A stretch of DNA of 64,000 bases from Shewanella frigidimarina (lineage in GTDB: Bacteria > Pseudomonadota > Gammaproteobacteria > Enterobacterales > Shewanellaceae). The notes beneath the pieces are model-generated. The model was not told the DNA's origin and ran no database searches. It saw only the letters and a list, made by a program, of their open reading frames with translations. The stretch spans positions 843,661 to 907,660 of the forward strand of contig NZ_RKKE01000002.1 of assembly GCF_003797125.1 (NCBI RefSeq), read 5' to 3'. Positions 36,827 through 46,179 of this stretch are shown here, in pieces. The translations under genes were made by a program, and so were the position numbers. How positions within the stretch are numbered: the first letter of the stretch is position 1; every line of letters begins with the position of its first letter.

Positions 36827-37729
36827 ATGATAGAGCTTAGACACCTTCGCACCTTGATGGCGTTAAAGGAAAGTGGCAGTTTAGCGGGTGCAGCTAAAAA
36901 AAGGTTTGTAACCCAGTCGGCGCTTTCTCATCAAATAAAAGAGTTAGAAACACGGATAAACTCAACTATTTTTGTGCGTAAGAGCAAACCATTGACGTTT
37001 ACTCACGAAGGTTCACGTCTGCTGAATTTAGCGGAAGAAATCTTACCAAAAGTGATTGCAACCGAGTCGGATCTTAAACGCGGTTTAGAGAGTGAAAGCC
37101 AACAACTTAAGCTTGGCATTGAATGCCACAGTTGTTTTCGTTGGTTAATGCCTGTTATTGAGCAATTTAAACAACATGCACCAGCAGCTCAAATTGACAT
37201 TTCGAGTCGTCATTTATTTGATTCACTCAATGCATTGGAAACAGGCAGTTTAGACATAGTGCTAACATCAGACCCTGTGCCAGGACATAGCGTCGCTTAT
37301 CAGCATTTATTTGATTTTGAAGTAAAATTAATTGTTGCCAGTGATAACGAATTAGCGGCACAAGCGTTTGTCACGCCAGCGCAATTGGCAAAGCAAACCT
37401 TAATTAGTTACCCCGTGCCTTTAGCGCGTTTAGACATATACAAACACTTTTTAGAGCCTGCTGGTATTGAACCTGGCGAGCAAAAACAGTGTGATTTAAC
37501 CTCAATGTTATTGCAACGAGTTGCCTGTAATGACGGCGTAGCAACCCTACCAACTTGGTCTATCCGAGAGAGTCAGGGGCTAAGCCTTACTGCGGTTAAA
37601 TTAGGATCGGAAGGCCTGAAACGTCCATTATTTGGGGCTTATCGTCGCGACGCCACTAATGCAAATTTAATCCAAAAGTGGCTCGAACTGGTAGCGAGTG
37701 AAGGCATAAATCTACAACGGGTTGATTAA
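36827..37729 (+). CDS. metR: LysR-type activator of methionine biosynthesis
   Basis: MetR activates metE, metH and other methionine genes with homocysteine as co-inducer. It has 300 residues. The N-terminal winged helix-turn-helix (MIELRHLRTLMALKESGSLAGAAKK..TQSALSHQIKELE) and the effector domain with IECHSCFRWL (about 98-107), LDIVLTSDPVPG and DFEVKLIVASDN match MetR closely. The ATG has GGAGAG upstream. It looks intact, although its divergent partner metE is a remnant, so it probably still serves metH or other targets. Its last 18 bases overlap the convergent HDOD gene. Confidence 0.95.
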   Translation: MIELRHLRTLMALKESGSLAGAAKKRFVTQSALSHQIKELETRINSTIFVRKSKPLTFTHEGSRLLNLAEEILPKVIATESDLKRGLESESQQLKLGIECHSCFRWLMPVIEQFKQHAPAAQIDISSRHLFDSLNALETGSLDIVLTSDPVPGHSVAYQHLFDFEVKLIVASDNELAAQAFVTPAQLAKQTLISYPVPLARLDIYKHFLEPAGIEPGEQKQCDLTSMLLQRVACNDGVATLPTWSIRESQGLSLTAVKLGSEGLKRPLFGAYRRDATNANLIQKWLELVASEGINLQRVD

Positions 37730-38458
37730 TAAGCCTCGTTTAGATAGCACGCGTCGAAGCACAAGTCCTGGAGAATCAGGGTTTTGTGTTTGACGTAAAT
37801 TATGTGCAATCAAAAATTCTTCGCGTAAATCTTCATCTAGTCCTAGTGACGCAAATGCTTCAAGCGATAACTGCTGCTGTTGTTTATCAATAAGTGACTT
37901 CAATACTTTTAACGATACTGGCCGAGATAACTCTGCATTTAAATAAGCAAAAGCCGTTAACGCAATCACCTGCCCAAACACACTAAACAACGCTAACGTT
38001 TGCATTTCATCCGCATCGATTTTAGTACCAACACCAATGTCATTGTCTTCGCGCAACAGTTCTATGCAATCCATCGCGATGATTTCATTTAATGCCCAAT
38101 AACCTTGAACGAGTTTTTTGTAAGGCTCTGAAAGTTCATCAAGTCTTTCTTTAAGGTAAAACGAAAACGCGTAGCGATAAATGTTCACTTGGCCCAATCG
38201 GATTAAGGCATCTTTTACACTACGGCTTTTTGTTGATATGACACCTGCTGTTTGCGCGGTATTACTGCGTAACAATAAATGGGCTGCCAAAGCAGGATCC
38301 GCTGAAATGATATCGATAACGACTCGAATATCAGCTTCGTTAATCAGAGATTTTTTTAATGGAATTAATATGCCACGACGACCAATGACTTGCTCTTCAT
38401 TGCCAATAATAGCTTGAACTTGAGTAAGGACTTGTTGCTCAAGATTAGTCATATTCAT
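37712..38458 (-). CDS. HDOD domain protein
   Basis: This protein of about 248 residues is dominated by an HDOD domain (roughly 20-210), a non-catalytic relative of HD phosphohydrolases. Seen are the opening ILIPLKKSLINEADIRVVIDIISADPALAAHLL (about 30-62), the typical small-residue turn LRSNTAQTAGV, and SVKDALIRLGQVNIYRYAF. HDOD proteins act in signalling, often with c-di-GMP. I start at the ATG at 38458, preceded by AAAGG. The 3' end overlaps metR by 18 bases tail to tail. Confidence 0.85.
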   Translation of the reverse strand: MNMTNLEQQVLTQVQAIIGNEEQVIGRRGILIPLKKSLINEADIRVVIDIISADPALAAHLLLRSNTAQTAGVISTKSRSVKDALIRLGQVNIYRYAFSFYLKERLDELSEPYKKLVQGYWALNEIIAMDCIELLREDNDIGVGTKIDADEMQTLALFSVFGQVIALTAFAYLNAELSRPVSLKVLKSLIDKQQQQLSLEAFASLGLDEDLREEFLIAHNLRQTQNPDSPGLVLRRVLSKRGLLINPL

Positions 38459-38511
38459 CAATTACCTTTTCTTAGAATAAATCACTTTATTCATTAATTT
38501 AACGATATATT

Positions 38512-38545
38512 AAAACGAAAGCCAGTAATAGTTTACTGGCTTTCG
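38512..38545 (-). terminator. Terminator of the cobalamin-riboswitch receptor gene
   Basis: A perfect 13-bp stem CGAAAGCCAGTAA/TTACTGGCTTTCG with a 4-nt loop is followed on the minus strand by a short T run. Confidence 0.85.
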
Positions 38546-38571
38546 AAAGGTTATTCGCTAAAAAAGATAAT

Positions 38572-40551
38572 CTAGAAACGATAACCCGCGGTAAGTCTAA
38601 TTGAGCGACCAGTACCAGAATAATAACCACTGCCATAAGCCGAGTAATAACCGGTGCCAACATAATCTTCATCAAGCAAGTTATCTACACGTAAGCTACC
38701 ATTCCAACCTGAATAGGTATAGTTAAGCGCAAGGTTTGTTAGCACGTAACTGTCTAACTTATCACCGGTATTGCTGTTGTCGCCTTCCATGTAACGCTCA
38801 CCAGTGTAAACACCTTCAACAAAAGCTTGCCAATTATCAGCAAAATCATAGCTTACGAATGCTTTACCTGAATGTTTTGCTACCCATGATAACGCTTTAC
38901 CGTCATTCTCACCTTGAGTGAACTCAGCATCAATATAGTCGTACGAAGCTCCTAGCAGCCAGTCATTAGATAACTGTACATCATAAGCAGTGCTCACACC
39001 AAAACGGCGAGATTCATCGGCGTTTACGTTAGCACCACCACCATAAGGCCCATCAGTACGACCGCCTTCGTAAACAATCTCATCTTCTAACTCAAGTTGA
39101 TAAGCATTGATTTTTAATGTCTGAGTCGTAGTGGTAAAGTCCCAGCCCGCTTCGTAAGAACGACCTGTTTGTGGATTCAAACCTTTTACATCAAGCGGGG
39201 TGTAAGCTTGCTCATCGACTTTAGCAAAACGGAAGTTATCATTTGCACGGACATAAAAACGATTTTCACTGCTTGGGCGATAATTTAACCCCAACTCCAA
39301 CGCATGGGCGTCATTATCGATTTCAATGCGATTCGGATAAAGTAATTGGTCATATAAATCGTCTGTCACTTCAGAATAACGACCACCGACGACATAAGAT
39401 AAAGTCGGCGTGATCGGTACCGATGCTTGCACATAGGCGCTCTTTTGTGTCTGTTCATTATTTCGTTGCGTATAGAGCGTATCGAAATCTGCTTCACCTT
39501 TACTCACATCAATACCGGCAACAAAATTTAAATCGCCATGTTCTAAATGATAGTTAGCAGTAGCTTTAGGCGAGAAACTCAATAGATCGCGCTCAATACG
39601 CCCTGCTCCACCAAATAACAAGCTCGAGGTTGATGTATCTGAGTAGGTTAAATCAGCACCTAAGGCCCAGATTTTATTCAGCTGATATTGATAACCACTG
39701 CGCAATGCTGTGGTTATTTCATGAGAGAACTCACCTTCAGAAAATGATGCTACTTGGCGAGGATCGGCTTCATATTGCGCCAGCGTTAGCGCACCCGGTG
39801 CTTGGCGATCGTTATCAAAATGATTCACTTCAACAAAGAAGTCTTCGATATCTGTTTGATATTGCAAGCGACCTAGAATAGAGCTGGTTTCATTGTCATT
39901 ATTATCGCGGTAATTATCGCTTTCGTTATAGCTCGCCGCTAAAAAGTAACGCCATGCATCGTTGATAGCCCCTGAAATATCACCTTTAGCTTCATAGGTA
40001 TCAAAACTGCCACCAATAACCTGTAAGCCACCACCAGTTTCTGTTGGTGCTTTGGTAATGATATTGATAACGCCGCCAACGGCTTGGTCACCATATAATA
40101 CCCCTGCGCTACCCGATAAAATCTCAATACGCTCAACTAAGTTAATCGGGATCGATTCAATACTCGGCGCTGAAATATCGATATTATTCAGTCTGCGTCC
40201 ATCGACCAAAATTAAGGTGTTATTAGCGGCTTGTGATGCAGAAAAACCACGCATAGAAAATACAGTGCCCGAGTTATTATCCGACACCTGAATACCAGAT
40301 TGTCCACGTAATAAATCGGTTAAATTGGTGGCGCCGCTCATTTGAATATCAGCAGCATCAATGACATTAACATTGGCTGCAATATTTAATGGCTTGGCAG
40401 CATTACGGCCAATAACCACAATGGTTTCATCCATGCTGATAGCCGAAGACGAGGGGGATGTAACAACTGATTCAATCGCAACAGCATTAACACTTGCGAC
40501 ACTGAAGACAGCACTTAATAACAGTGCGATTTTTGTTGGTTTAGTACCCAT
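38572..40551 (-). CDS. TonB-dependent receptor under cobalamin riboswitch control (BtuB-like)
   Basis: This 659-residue outer-membrane receptor has a signal peptide (about 1-25), a TonB box DETIVVIG (about 41-48), and a plug domain with LLRGQSGIQVSDNNSGTVFSMRG, TLILVDGRR and GSAGVLYGDQAVGGVINI (about 80-170). The barrel ends in the terminal aromatic (GYRF). A cobalamin riboswitch lies directly upstream on the same strand, so cobalamin or a related corrinoid is the likely ligand. Sequence similarity to E. coli BtuB is only general, so I do not assign the symbol. No periplasmic BtuF or ABC genes are adjacent. It has its own terminator. Confidence 0.9.
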   Translation of the reverse strand: MGTKPTKIALLLSAVFSVASVNAVAIESVVTSPSSSAISMDETIVVIGRNAAKPLNIAANVNVIDAADIQMSGATNLTDLLRGQSGIQVSDNNSGTVFSMRGFSASQAANNTLILVDGRRLNNIDISAPSIESIPINLVERIEILSGSAGVLYGDQAVGGVINIITKAPTETGGGLQVIGGSFDTYEAKGDISGAINDAWRYFLAASYNESDNYRDNNDNETSSILGRLQYQTDIEDFFVEVNHFDNDRQAPGALTLAQYEADPRQVASFSEGEFSHEITTALRSGYQYQLNKIWALGADLTYSDTSTSSLLFGGAGRIERDLLSFSPKATANYHLEHGDLNFVAGIDVSKGEADFDTLYTQRNNEQTQKSAYVQASVPITPTLSYVVGGRYSEVTDDLYDQLLYPNRIEIDNDAHALELGLNYRPSSENRFYVRANDNFRFAKVDEQAYTPLDVKGLNPQTGRSYEAGWDFTTTTQTLKINAYQLELEDEIVYEGGRTDGPYGGGANVNADESRRFGVSTAYDVQLSNDWLLGASYDYIDAEFTQGENDGKALSWVAKHSGKAFVSYDFADNWQAFVEGVYTGERYMEGDNSNTGDKLDSYVLTNLALNYTYSGWNGSLRVDNLLDEDYVGTGYYSAYGSGYYSGTGRSIRLTAGYRF

Positions 40552-40689
40552 TTACCTTTAACTCCTGAAAGGAAAAATGGGGCAGTAGCGCCGCAATATA
40601 GAGCACCACTTTCGTCCTATTATATAGAAAAGTTCTATAAAATAAGTCACTAGCGGTATCACATTACATTTCGAGATCTGCCCACCGAA

Positions 40690-40890
40690 ATCATCGAAAT
40701 CACCTTTAAGGCCGGTCTCCGGACTGAGGTTGTGGCGTTACACTAAAGGTAAACGCACGCGAGCCGAGATGATTAACGCAACACTGTTGCGCACCTGACT
40801 CTCACCAATCACCGTTGCGGGGGCAGTACCAGATTTACACTGGTTTCCCGATTATCCTGCTTTGGTCTATCGATCCAAAGCAAGCACCGT
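40690..40890 (-). promoter_or_regulatory. Cobalamin (adenosylcobalamin-type) riboswitch
   Basis: Read on the minus strand, the conserved core elements appear in order: GGGAA..GGTG-type segment (GGGAAACCAGTGTAAATCTGG), CTGCCCCCGCAACGGTG near 40809-40826, then GAGTCAGG, and the 3' AGTCCGGAGACCGGCC at about 40710-40725. The RNA lies ~140-340 bases upstream of the receptor start and should turn it off when cobalamin is plentiful. Confidence 0.95.
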
Positions 40891-41217
40891 AAAGATTGAC
40901 TATTAAATTATCATGATTTGATATTCAGCTCATGATTGAAAAATATGTGTTGTTATGCCGGCATTAGCATTGAGTACCTTGGTACTGTCTGACGAATGAG
41001 TGGCATCATAAAATATTCACGCGGCGATTATAACGGATTCAAAGGTAAACTTGATACTAACAAAAGCTTAACTCACAGATTATTCAACTTGTCTGGCATT
41101 CAACATGTTGGGAAGTGACACAAGAAATGGCCAACAACGCTATCAACACGGCACTAATTATATTAACACGGCGCTAATATATGAACATGTCGTCAATGTT
41201 AGCGATAAATGTCGACG
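40891..41217. other. Intergenic region upstream of the riboswitch
   Basis: This stretch holds the promoter that feeds the riboswitch on the minus strand and the 3' flank of the secreted unknown protein. No gene is visible. Confidence 0.4.
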
Positions 41218-41883
41218 TTAGGGTTGGCTCATGAAGGCACGATAATTATCGATTGTGATTGGAACGGTCTCGATGGTAAAAATAGCTGTACGAATAGATT
41301 TATGGATTAGGTAGACATTCTCGTCATCACTTATCACCGTAAAATAGCCCATCTCACCTTGTGGACGAGAGATATAAGACGCTTCAACCACTGCGGAAGA
41401 ATGATGAATATTAGGCATACTGGTGCAGCCTAATAAACCATGTACAGCCTCGAGCCCGCCTACTTTAGAGCTGCCCAGCTGTTGATAAACAATTTTGCCT
41501 TCACAATTTTCTTGATATGTCGCTGCCATCGAATCTAAAAACTGGTCCGGTTCCACATCATTTGCTAAGCCTTTAAACCCCTGCATGCAGACTAAACGAG
41601 ACCAATCATTTAATGATTCATTGGATGGAATAAACTCAGCCATTGTCATATCGCCACGTTTATCGCTGAATGCAAGCTTCCAATCTAATGGCGGTAAAAA
41701 ACCAAATTTTGCAGATAAGGCCGTGAGCTTTTGGACATCCTCAGACATCACCATAGCACCTGATGAGTTATCAACGTCGTCAAATGTCATCAGTGCAGGA
41801 GATATAGCCGATGCACCGCTCGGGAACAGGAACATAATCCCCAGACAGCCCGAGCAGCCGATAATTGCAGCAATCTTGTTCAT
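41218..41883 (-). CDS. Secreted protein of unknown function
   Basis: I do not recognise this 221-residue protein. A signal peptide (about 1-26, GCLGIMFLFPSGASA/IS) indicates export. The mature part has four Cys at about 99, 124, 152 and none paired in an obvious motif, and mixed alpha/beta composition. No domain signature, membrane helix or repeat is visible. It is monocistronic, with the cobalamin-regulated receptor downstream on the same strand but more than 600 bases away. Codon use looks like its neighbours, so I believe it is a real gene. Confidence 0.6.
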   Translation of the reverse strand: MNKIAAIIGCSGCLGIMFLFPSGASAISPALMTFDDVDNSSGAMVMSEDVQKLTALSAKFGFLPPLDWKLAFSDKRGDMTMAEFIPSNESLNDWSRLVCMQGFKGLANDVEPDQFLDSMAATYQENCEGKIVYQQLGSSKVGGLEAVHGLLGCTSMPNIHHSSAVVEASYISRPQGEMGYFTVISDDENVYLIHKSIRTAIFTIETVPITIDNYRAFMSQP

Positions 41884-42008
41884 CCAAATGAATCCTTATT
41901 TGGTCAAGAAAGAGATAAGTTGACTAAAAATCATTCTAATTATGTATATCCTATCCTGAACATACAACAATTGACACTTATCGATAACCTTTACATTGTC
42001 GGTAAATG

Positions 42009-42332
42009 TTAGTTTAGTTCTTCGTCGTCTTCGTCTTCATCTTCTGCATCGAATAACTCTTCTTCATCAACGGCAGATTCTGCAGCAATAGCGGCAGCTA
42101 AGCTTTTAGCCTTAAGATGCTTTTCAGTTTTACGCTTGTTACGATCAGCTTGCTTAGATAAAAAACCTTGTAGAGCTTGTTCGCCCCATGCTGTTGCTTC
42201 TGCTTCTGAAGCAAAACCATCTTGGCTTTTTGATACTATGGTTTTTGTCGCTGTCATACGACGAGTGATTTCGGTTTTCCAAGTGTTTTCGATTTGAATA
42301 ACACGTAAACCATATTTTTTGCTATCGCTCAT
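42009..42332 (-). CDS. DUF3622 family protein
   Basis: This 107-residue cytoplasmic protein has a conserved first ~65 residues (KKYGLRVIQIENTWKTEITRRMTATKTIVSKSQDGFASEAEATAWGEQAL) that match DUF3622. A Lys-rich stretch (about 63-75) and a strongly acidic Asp/Glu tail (about 88-107) follow. The pattern of a basic segment and an acidic tail suggests interaction with nucleic acid or a basic partner, but no role is known. It is monocistronic. Confidence 0.8.
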   Translation of the reverse strand: MSDSKKYGLRVIQIENTWKTEITRRMTATKTIVSKSQDGFASEAEATAWGEQALQGFLSKQADRNKRKTEKHLKAKSLAAAIAAESAVDEEELFDAEDEDEDDEELN

Positions 42333-42526
42333 AATCTATTCTTTCCTACTTAAGGTATCACAGGCTAAAACCCATGAAATTTCAGCCGCGCAGTGTACTC
42401 GAAACGCACGAGTTTGGGCAGCTATTTAATGGTTATTTTTGCAGCTTATTTGAAAAACTAACTCAGTGGCAAGCGTAATGCTGCCACTGAGAAAAATATG
42501 ATGAATAAAATCTCGCTGCGCTGAGG

Positions 42527-44440
42527 TTATTGTTTCACTAATTGGTTAGAACCAACAATCATCATTTCACATTTATGGCAGTCAAACACCAACTTCAATT
42601 TATCTTTACCAACATCTAAAAACATTGGGTCGGCTTTAATCCCTTCAACTTCTTTCGGGCATAAGTTAAAGCTGTAACGTAAACAATGTTTGGTCACCAT
42701 TAACGGTGCATCATGCAACACGTTATTTTTCTCATAGGTATCTTCAATTTGAATCACCCCATGCTGATGATAAAACGATTTCGCTTTTTCGTTCGCCACG
42801 TTAGATAAAAAGCTCAATGCTTTTTGTGGGAAACGCGCCGTTTTATCATGTACCCAACGCTCTGGTCGTTGGTAACTCGTCACCCTTGTGGCCATTAATG
42901 CACTAACCGCATCGCGGCGCAGCTCGTTAACCACCGATGCAGGTAAAAACCACATTTGCTCAGTCAGTAAATTAATCTTGTTCAATACAAAATCACTACT
43001 GCCAAGTTTGCTGAGTTGCTTTTTGAGGTTTTCTGCCGTTTTAGCTTGATCATTTGCAGGAGCTTTATCGCAAGCTAAGGTAACGGTTGCACTTATACCG
43101 TGTATATCTGTAATGGTTAATCCAACGCCGTCATCGCTATCAAAAAATTGCATATCAACAGCAATTTTACGCGTGGCAGAATCTTTATTCAGGATAGCTT
43201 CAAACTTATGATCAAAGTTACGGAACATCATCACGCCAATTTTAAGATCTTTAGGTACCTCAGTTAAATACAAGGTATTACCGTCGGCGCGGTTAATGCG
43301 CACGCCGGAGAGCTTATCGTCAGACAACCGCTGGGTTTCATAATGTTCAACAAAGAAACATAAGCCATCACCATTGTTAAAATGAATGTCTTTGCCACTT
43401 TCACTGGTATCGATTTTAATGAAGTCTTTACCTACTTGGGTGATACGGCCCACTTTCTCACCAATAAACTTAGGCGAACTAAAATGCTCAATGGCCTCAG
43501 TACGTTCATTGACAAAATAATCTGTTTTACCGCGGTTAAAACTTTTATCAGGATCGGGCGTAAAATTAAACTCGCAACGACCATGAGAAATAGATTCCAA
43601 ATCATTGCGTTTAGCAATAATGGCATCCAGTTGTTGGCGGTAATGTGCGGTAACATTCTTAAGGTAAGTAATGTCTTTTAAGCGGCCCTCAATTTTAAAT
43701 GAACTAATGCCCGCATCAATTAAGGCTTCTAAATTATCTGTTTGGTTATTGTCTTTTAGTGATAATAAATGCTTATTTTCAGCTAATACTTCACCTTCAC
43801 GCGTAGTTAAATTACACGGCAATCGACACATCTGTGAACATTCACCGCGATTAGCACTGCGATTAGAATACGCATGGCTTAAATTACATAAACCGCTATA
43901 ACTGACACATAACGCACCATGAATAAAGAACTCTAACTTCATCTTTGTGCTAGCAGCAATGTCGCGAATTTGTGGAATATTCAACTCACGAGCTAACACG
44001 ACTTGTGAAAAACCGACTTGTTCGAAAAAGACTGTTTTTTCTGGGCTGCGGTTATCAGTTTGAGTACTCGCATGTAACGCTATAGGTGGAAGATCTAATT
44101 GTAAAACCCCCATGTCTTGAACAATCAAGGCATCGACACCGGCTTCATAAAGTTGCCAAATAAGCTTTTGCGCTTTATCAATCTCGTCATCCATTAAAAT
44201 GGTATTAAGCGCCACAAACACTTGGGCATGATAACGATGAGCAAATTCAGCTAAGCGAGCGATGTCTTCAACGCTGTTGCCAGCATTATGACGCGCGCCA
44301 AATGCTGGACCGCCAATATAAACGGCATCAGCGCCATGACGAATAGCCTCAATGCCATAATCAGCATTTTTAGCCGGTGCTAACAGTTCAAGTTGGCGCT
44401 TTACAGGCGCCTCAGGGGTGAACAATTCTACAGAAACCAT
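42527..44440 (-). CDS. rlhA: 23S rRNA 5-hydroxycytidine C2501 synthase (peptidase U32 family)
   Basis: RlhA (formerly YdcP) hydroxylates C2501 of 23S rRNA. At about 637 residues it matches E. coli RlhA (653). The U32 domain shows LELLAPAKNADYGIEAIRHGADAVYIGGPAFGARHNAGN at the start and the signature EFFIHGALCVSYSGLCNLSH..NRGECSQMCRLPC (about 175-210), whose Cys residues bind the iron-sulfur cluster. The C-terminal DUF3656 region ends with ITKHCLRYSFNLCPK and FDCHKCEMMIVG. The start could be 44440 or 44461; neither has a good ribosome-binding site. A terminator separates it from the phosphoribosyltransferase gene upstream. Confidence 0.93.
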   Translation of the reverse strand: MVSVELFTPEAPVKRQLELLAPAKNADYGIEAIRHGADAVYIGGPAFGARHNAGNSVEDIARLAEFAHRYHAQVFVALNTILMDDEIDKAQKLIWQLYEAGVDALIVQDMGVLQLDLPPIALHASTQTDNRSPEKTVFFEQVGFSQVVLARELNIPQIRDIAASTKMKLEFFIHGALCVSYSGLCNLSHAYSNRSANRGECSQMCRLPCNLTTREGEVLAENKHLLSLKDNNQTDNLEALIDAGISSFKIEGRLKDITYLKNVTAHYRQQLDAIIAKRNDLESISHGRCEFNFTPDPDKSFNRGKTDYFVNERTEAIEHFSSPKFIGEKVGRITQVGKDFIKIDTSESGKDIHFNNGDGLCFFVEHYETQRLSDDKLSGVRINRADGNTLYLTEVPKDLKIGVMMFRNFDHKFEAILNKDSATRKIAVDMQFFDSDDGVGLTITDIHGISATVTLACDKAPANDQAKTAENLKKQLSKLGSSDFVLNKINLLTEQMWFLPASVVNELRRDAVSALMATRVTSYQRPERWVHDKTARFPQKALSFLSNVANEKAKSFYHQHGVIQIEDTYEKNNVLHDAPLMVTKHCLRYSFNLCPKEVEGIKADPMFLDVGKDKLKLVFDCHKCEMMIVGSNQLVKQ

Positions 44441-44471
44441 AATGTTAACTAAATTTCGCATTAATTCGGAT

Positions 44472-44506
44472 AAAAAAGTGCGCCAACATTAGTATGTTGA
44501 CGCACT
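44472..44506 (-). terminator. Terminator of the phosphoribosyltransferase gene
   Basis: The stem AGTGCG-CAACAT/ATGTTG-CGCACT has one mismatch and a 4-nt loop. On the minus strand it is followed by six T. It lies between the phosphoribosyltransferase gene and rlhA. Confidence 0.88.
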
Positions 44507-44593
44507 CGCATAGCTGCATACTTTAGCAAACTTTGAACAAAGTTCTAAGTAAATTCGTTGCTAATGACCGCCTAAAAAACGGTCGAATAGAGC

Positions 44594-45160
44594 TTATAAA
44601 AATAATTCTTGGATGTTTTTAAAGTCAGCTTTGCCTTCAGCAATTTCTTGCGGATTAAGCCCAGACACTTCATGGGGAAACACTAACCAATCTTCAGATG
44701 AATGAATAAAATAATCTGGTTTTAGCTCTACTTTAGTGTTTTTTGGCTTGTAATAAGGACATGCGATCCGGATATCTGTAGGCATGTTTAAACGCATGAA
44801 CTTTCTTAATTTACCAATCAGCGCATCAATACTGCGGCCAGAGTCAAAAACGTCATCAACAATCAACAAACCATCGCTAGCATTGGCGTTTTCAATAATG
44901 TAATGCAAACCGTGTACTTTGATATTTTTATCTTGTTTGTCAGTGCCGATACCATAATAAGAAGACGTTCTAACGGCTATATGATCGGTTTCAACTTTTT
45001 TAAAATCAAAATACTCTTGGACTGCAATACCGATTGGAGCACCACCGCGCCAAATACCCACGATAAACTGTGGTCGAAAGCCACTGTCATATACTTGCGC
45101 AGCGAGTCTAAATGAATCTTCCAGCAGTTGTTGCGCACTAATATAATGTTTATCTGTCAT
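44594..45160 (-). CDS. Phosphoribosyltransferase, hypoxanthine/xanthine type
   Basis: This 188-residue type I phosphoribosyltransferase has the PRPP-binding loop LLIVDDVFDSGRSI (about 98-111). An earlier VGIWRGGAPIG (about 34-44) carries the pyrophosphate-contact segment. The C-terminal DYFIHSSEDWLVFPHE matches the base-recognition region of xanthine/hypoxanthine enzymes, in which a Trp-Leu-Val-Phe-Pro stretch is typical. It most likely salvages purine bases in the cytoplasm. E. coli Hpt and Gpt are shorter and only partly similar, so I leave the symbol blank. It has its own terminator. Confidence 0.85.
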   Translation of the reverse strand: MTDKHYISAQQLLEDSFRLAAQVYDSGFRPQFIVGIWRGGAPIGIAVQEYFDFKKVETDHIAVRTSSYYGIGTDKQDKNIKVHGLHYIIENANASDGLLIVDDVFDSGRSIDALIGKLRKFMRLNMPTDIRIACPYYKPKNTKVELKPDYFIHSSEDWLVFPHEVSGLNPQEIAEGKADFKNIQELFL

Positions 45161-45519
45161 TGGTTAAGCCCCCGATTATTTTATTGCGGAGAATTTTATA
45201 CCAAATAAAGCTTTCTTGCCTGTAAGAATAGGAATTAATTGATCAATACCCATAAAAAATAAGACATGTTGGTCAAATAATATATGACTCAATATTGATT
45301 CCTACTTATTTGATGCATGTTCACATCAAGCATTTGCGTACGTTAAATCACTTCAGCATCAATAGAAGTCCTATCAACAAATCTCTAGTTCACTGCACGA
45401 GTCAAGTGACCGAGCGAGCTTATCAATGGAGATAAATCTACTTGTCATTAAAAACGACTATGGCATAGTGGGTTTAATGACAAGTAGATTAATCGCCAAT
45501 TCAGGATGAATACGCCACT
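45161..45519. other. Intergenic region with a large inverted repeat
   Basis: These 359 bases lie between divergent genes. The main feature is the 64-nt inverted repeat at 45431-45494. No coding frame is visible. Confidence 0.5.
45431..45494. repeat. Near-perfect 22-bp inverted repeat with an inner palindrome
   Basis: Left arm 45431-45452 and right arm 45473-45494 pair over 22 bases with one mismatch. The 20-nt loop contains a second palindrome, ACTATG-G-CATAGT (45457-45469). There is no T run after it, so it is not a standard terminator. It lies 25 bases before the J-domain gene start. Confidence 0.9.
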
Positions 45520-46179
45520 ATGCTGCTCAATAAAACCTTACACAATAATTACGGTACTGGACTGGCAAACACCACGGACAGCAACGAACTCAATGTGCCC
45601 AAAGGTGACAACCCGCTCATATGGCCTGTGCTGAGTTTATTACAATCGTCAAATCAAAGTTGGAAAGTGCATCATTTAGCCAGTGAATTACAAACTAAAG
45701 GTTTAATGCATAACCTAGACCCATTACCCGAAAAAGACCTATTCAAACGCAACTTTCTACTAATGAACGCCTTGTATGAATTACAAGACATACTCATGCC
45801 TAAACAGTGGTTGCAAGTGAAGGCGATGGAAATTCAAATATTTCGGATCATTCCAGCCAGTGCTGATATACAACATATTCGCGATGGTGCATTACGTGAC
45901 TATTACCTCGATTGGAACAATTATGACTCCAGCGTTAACGTTGTACGTGAAATGCTTGAGTCATTTTGGTCGAGCTTTCAAGAGTATATTGGTGTTAATA
46001 CACAGTTGATGCACAAAGGTCATGCGTTAAAAGTGTTTGAACTTGATGAAACCGCAAGCGATAGAGACATTCGTAAACAGTGGCGTAAATTAGCGCTAAA
46101 ATGGCATCCCGATCGTGAACAAGGTAATGCTGAACGCTTTCGAGAAGTGTGCGAAGCATGGCAGACACTCAGAGATTAG
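45520..46179 (+). CDS. DnaJ-related protein with a C-terminal J domain
   Basis: This 219-residue protein has an N-terminal DnaJ-related domain (about 30-150, PLIWPVLSLLQSSNQSWKVHHLASEL). A J domain sits at the extreme C-terminus (about 165-219: ALKVFELDETASDRDIRKQWRKLALKWHPDREQGNAERFREVCEAWQTL) with the HPD motif that stimulates Hsp70 ATPase. A C-terminal J domain is unlike classical DnaJ and is typical of this DNA-J-related group. It is likely a DnaK co-chaperone with a special client. The large inverted repeat lies just upstream. Confidence 0.88.
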   Translation: MLLNKTLHNNYGTGLANTTDSNELNVPKGDNPLIWPVLSLLQSSNQSWKVHHLASELQTKGLMHNLDPLPEKDLFKRNFLLMNALYELQDILMPKQWLQVKAMEIQIFRIIPASADIQHIRDGALRDYYLDWNNYDSSVNVVREMLESFWSSFQEYIGVNTQLMHKGHALKVFELDETASDRDIRKQWRKLALKWHPDREQGNAERFREVCEAWQTLRD

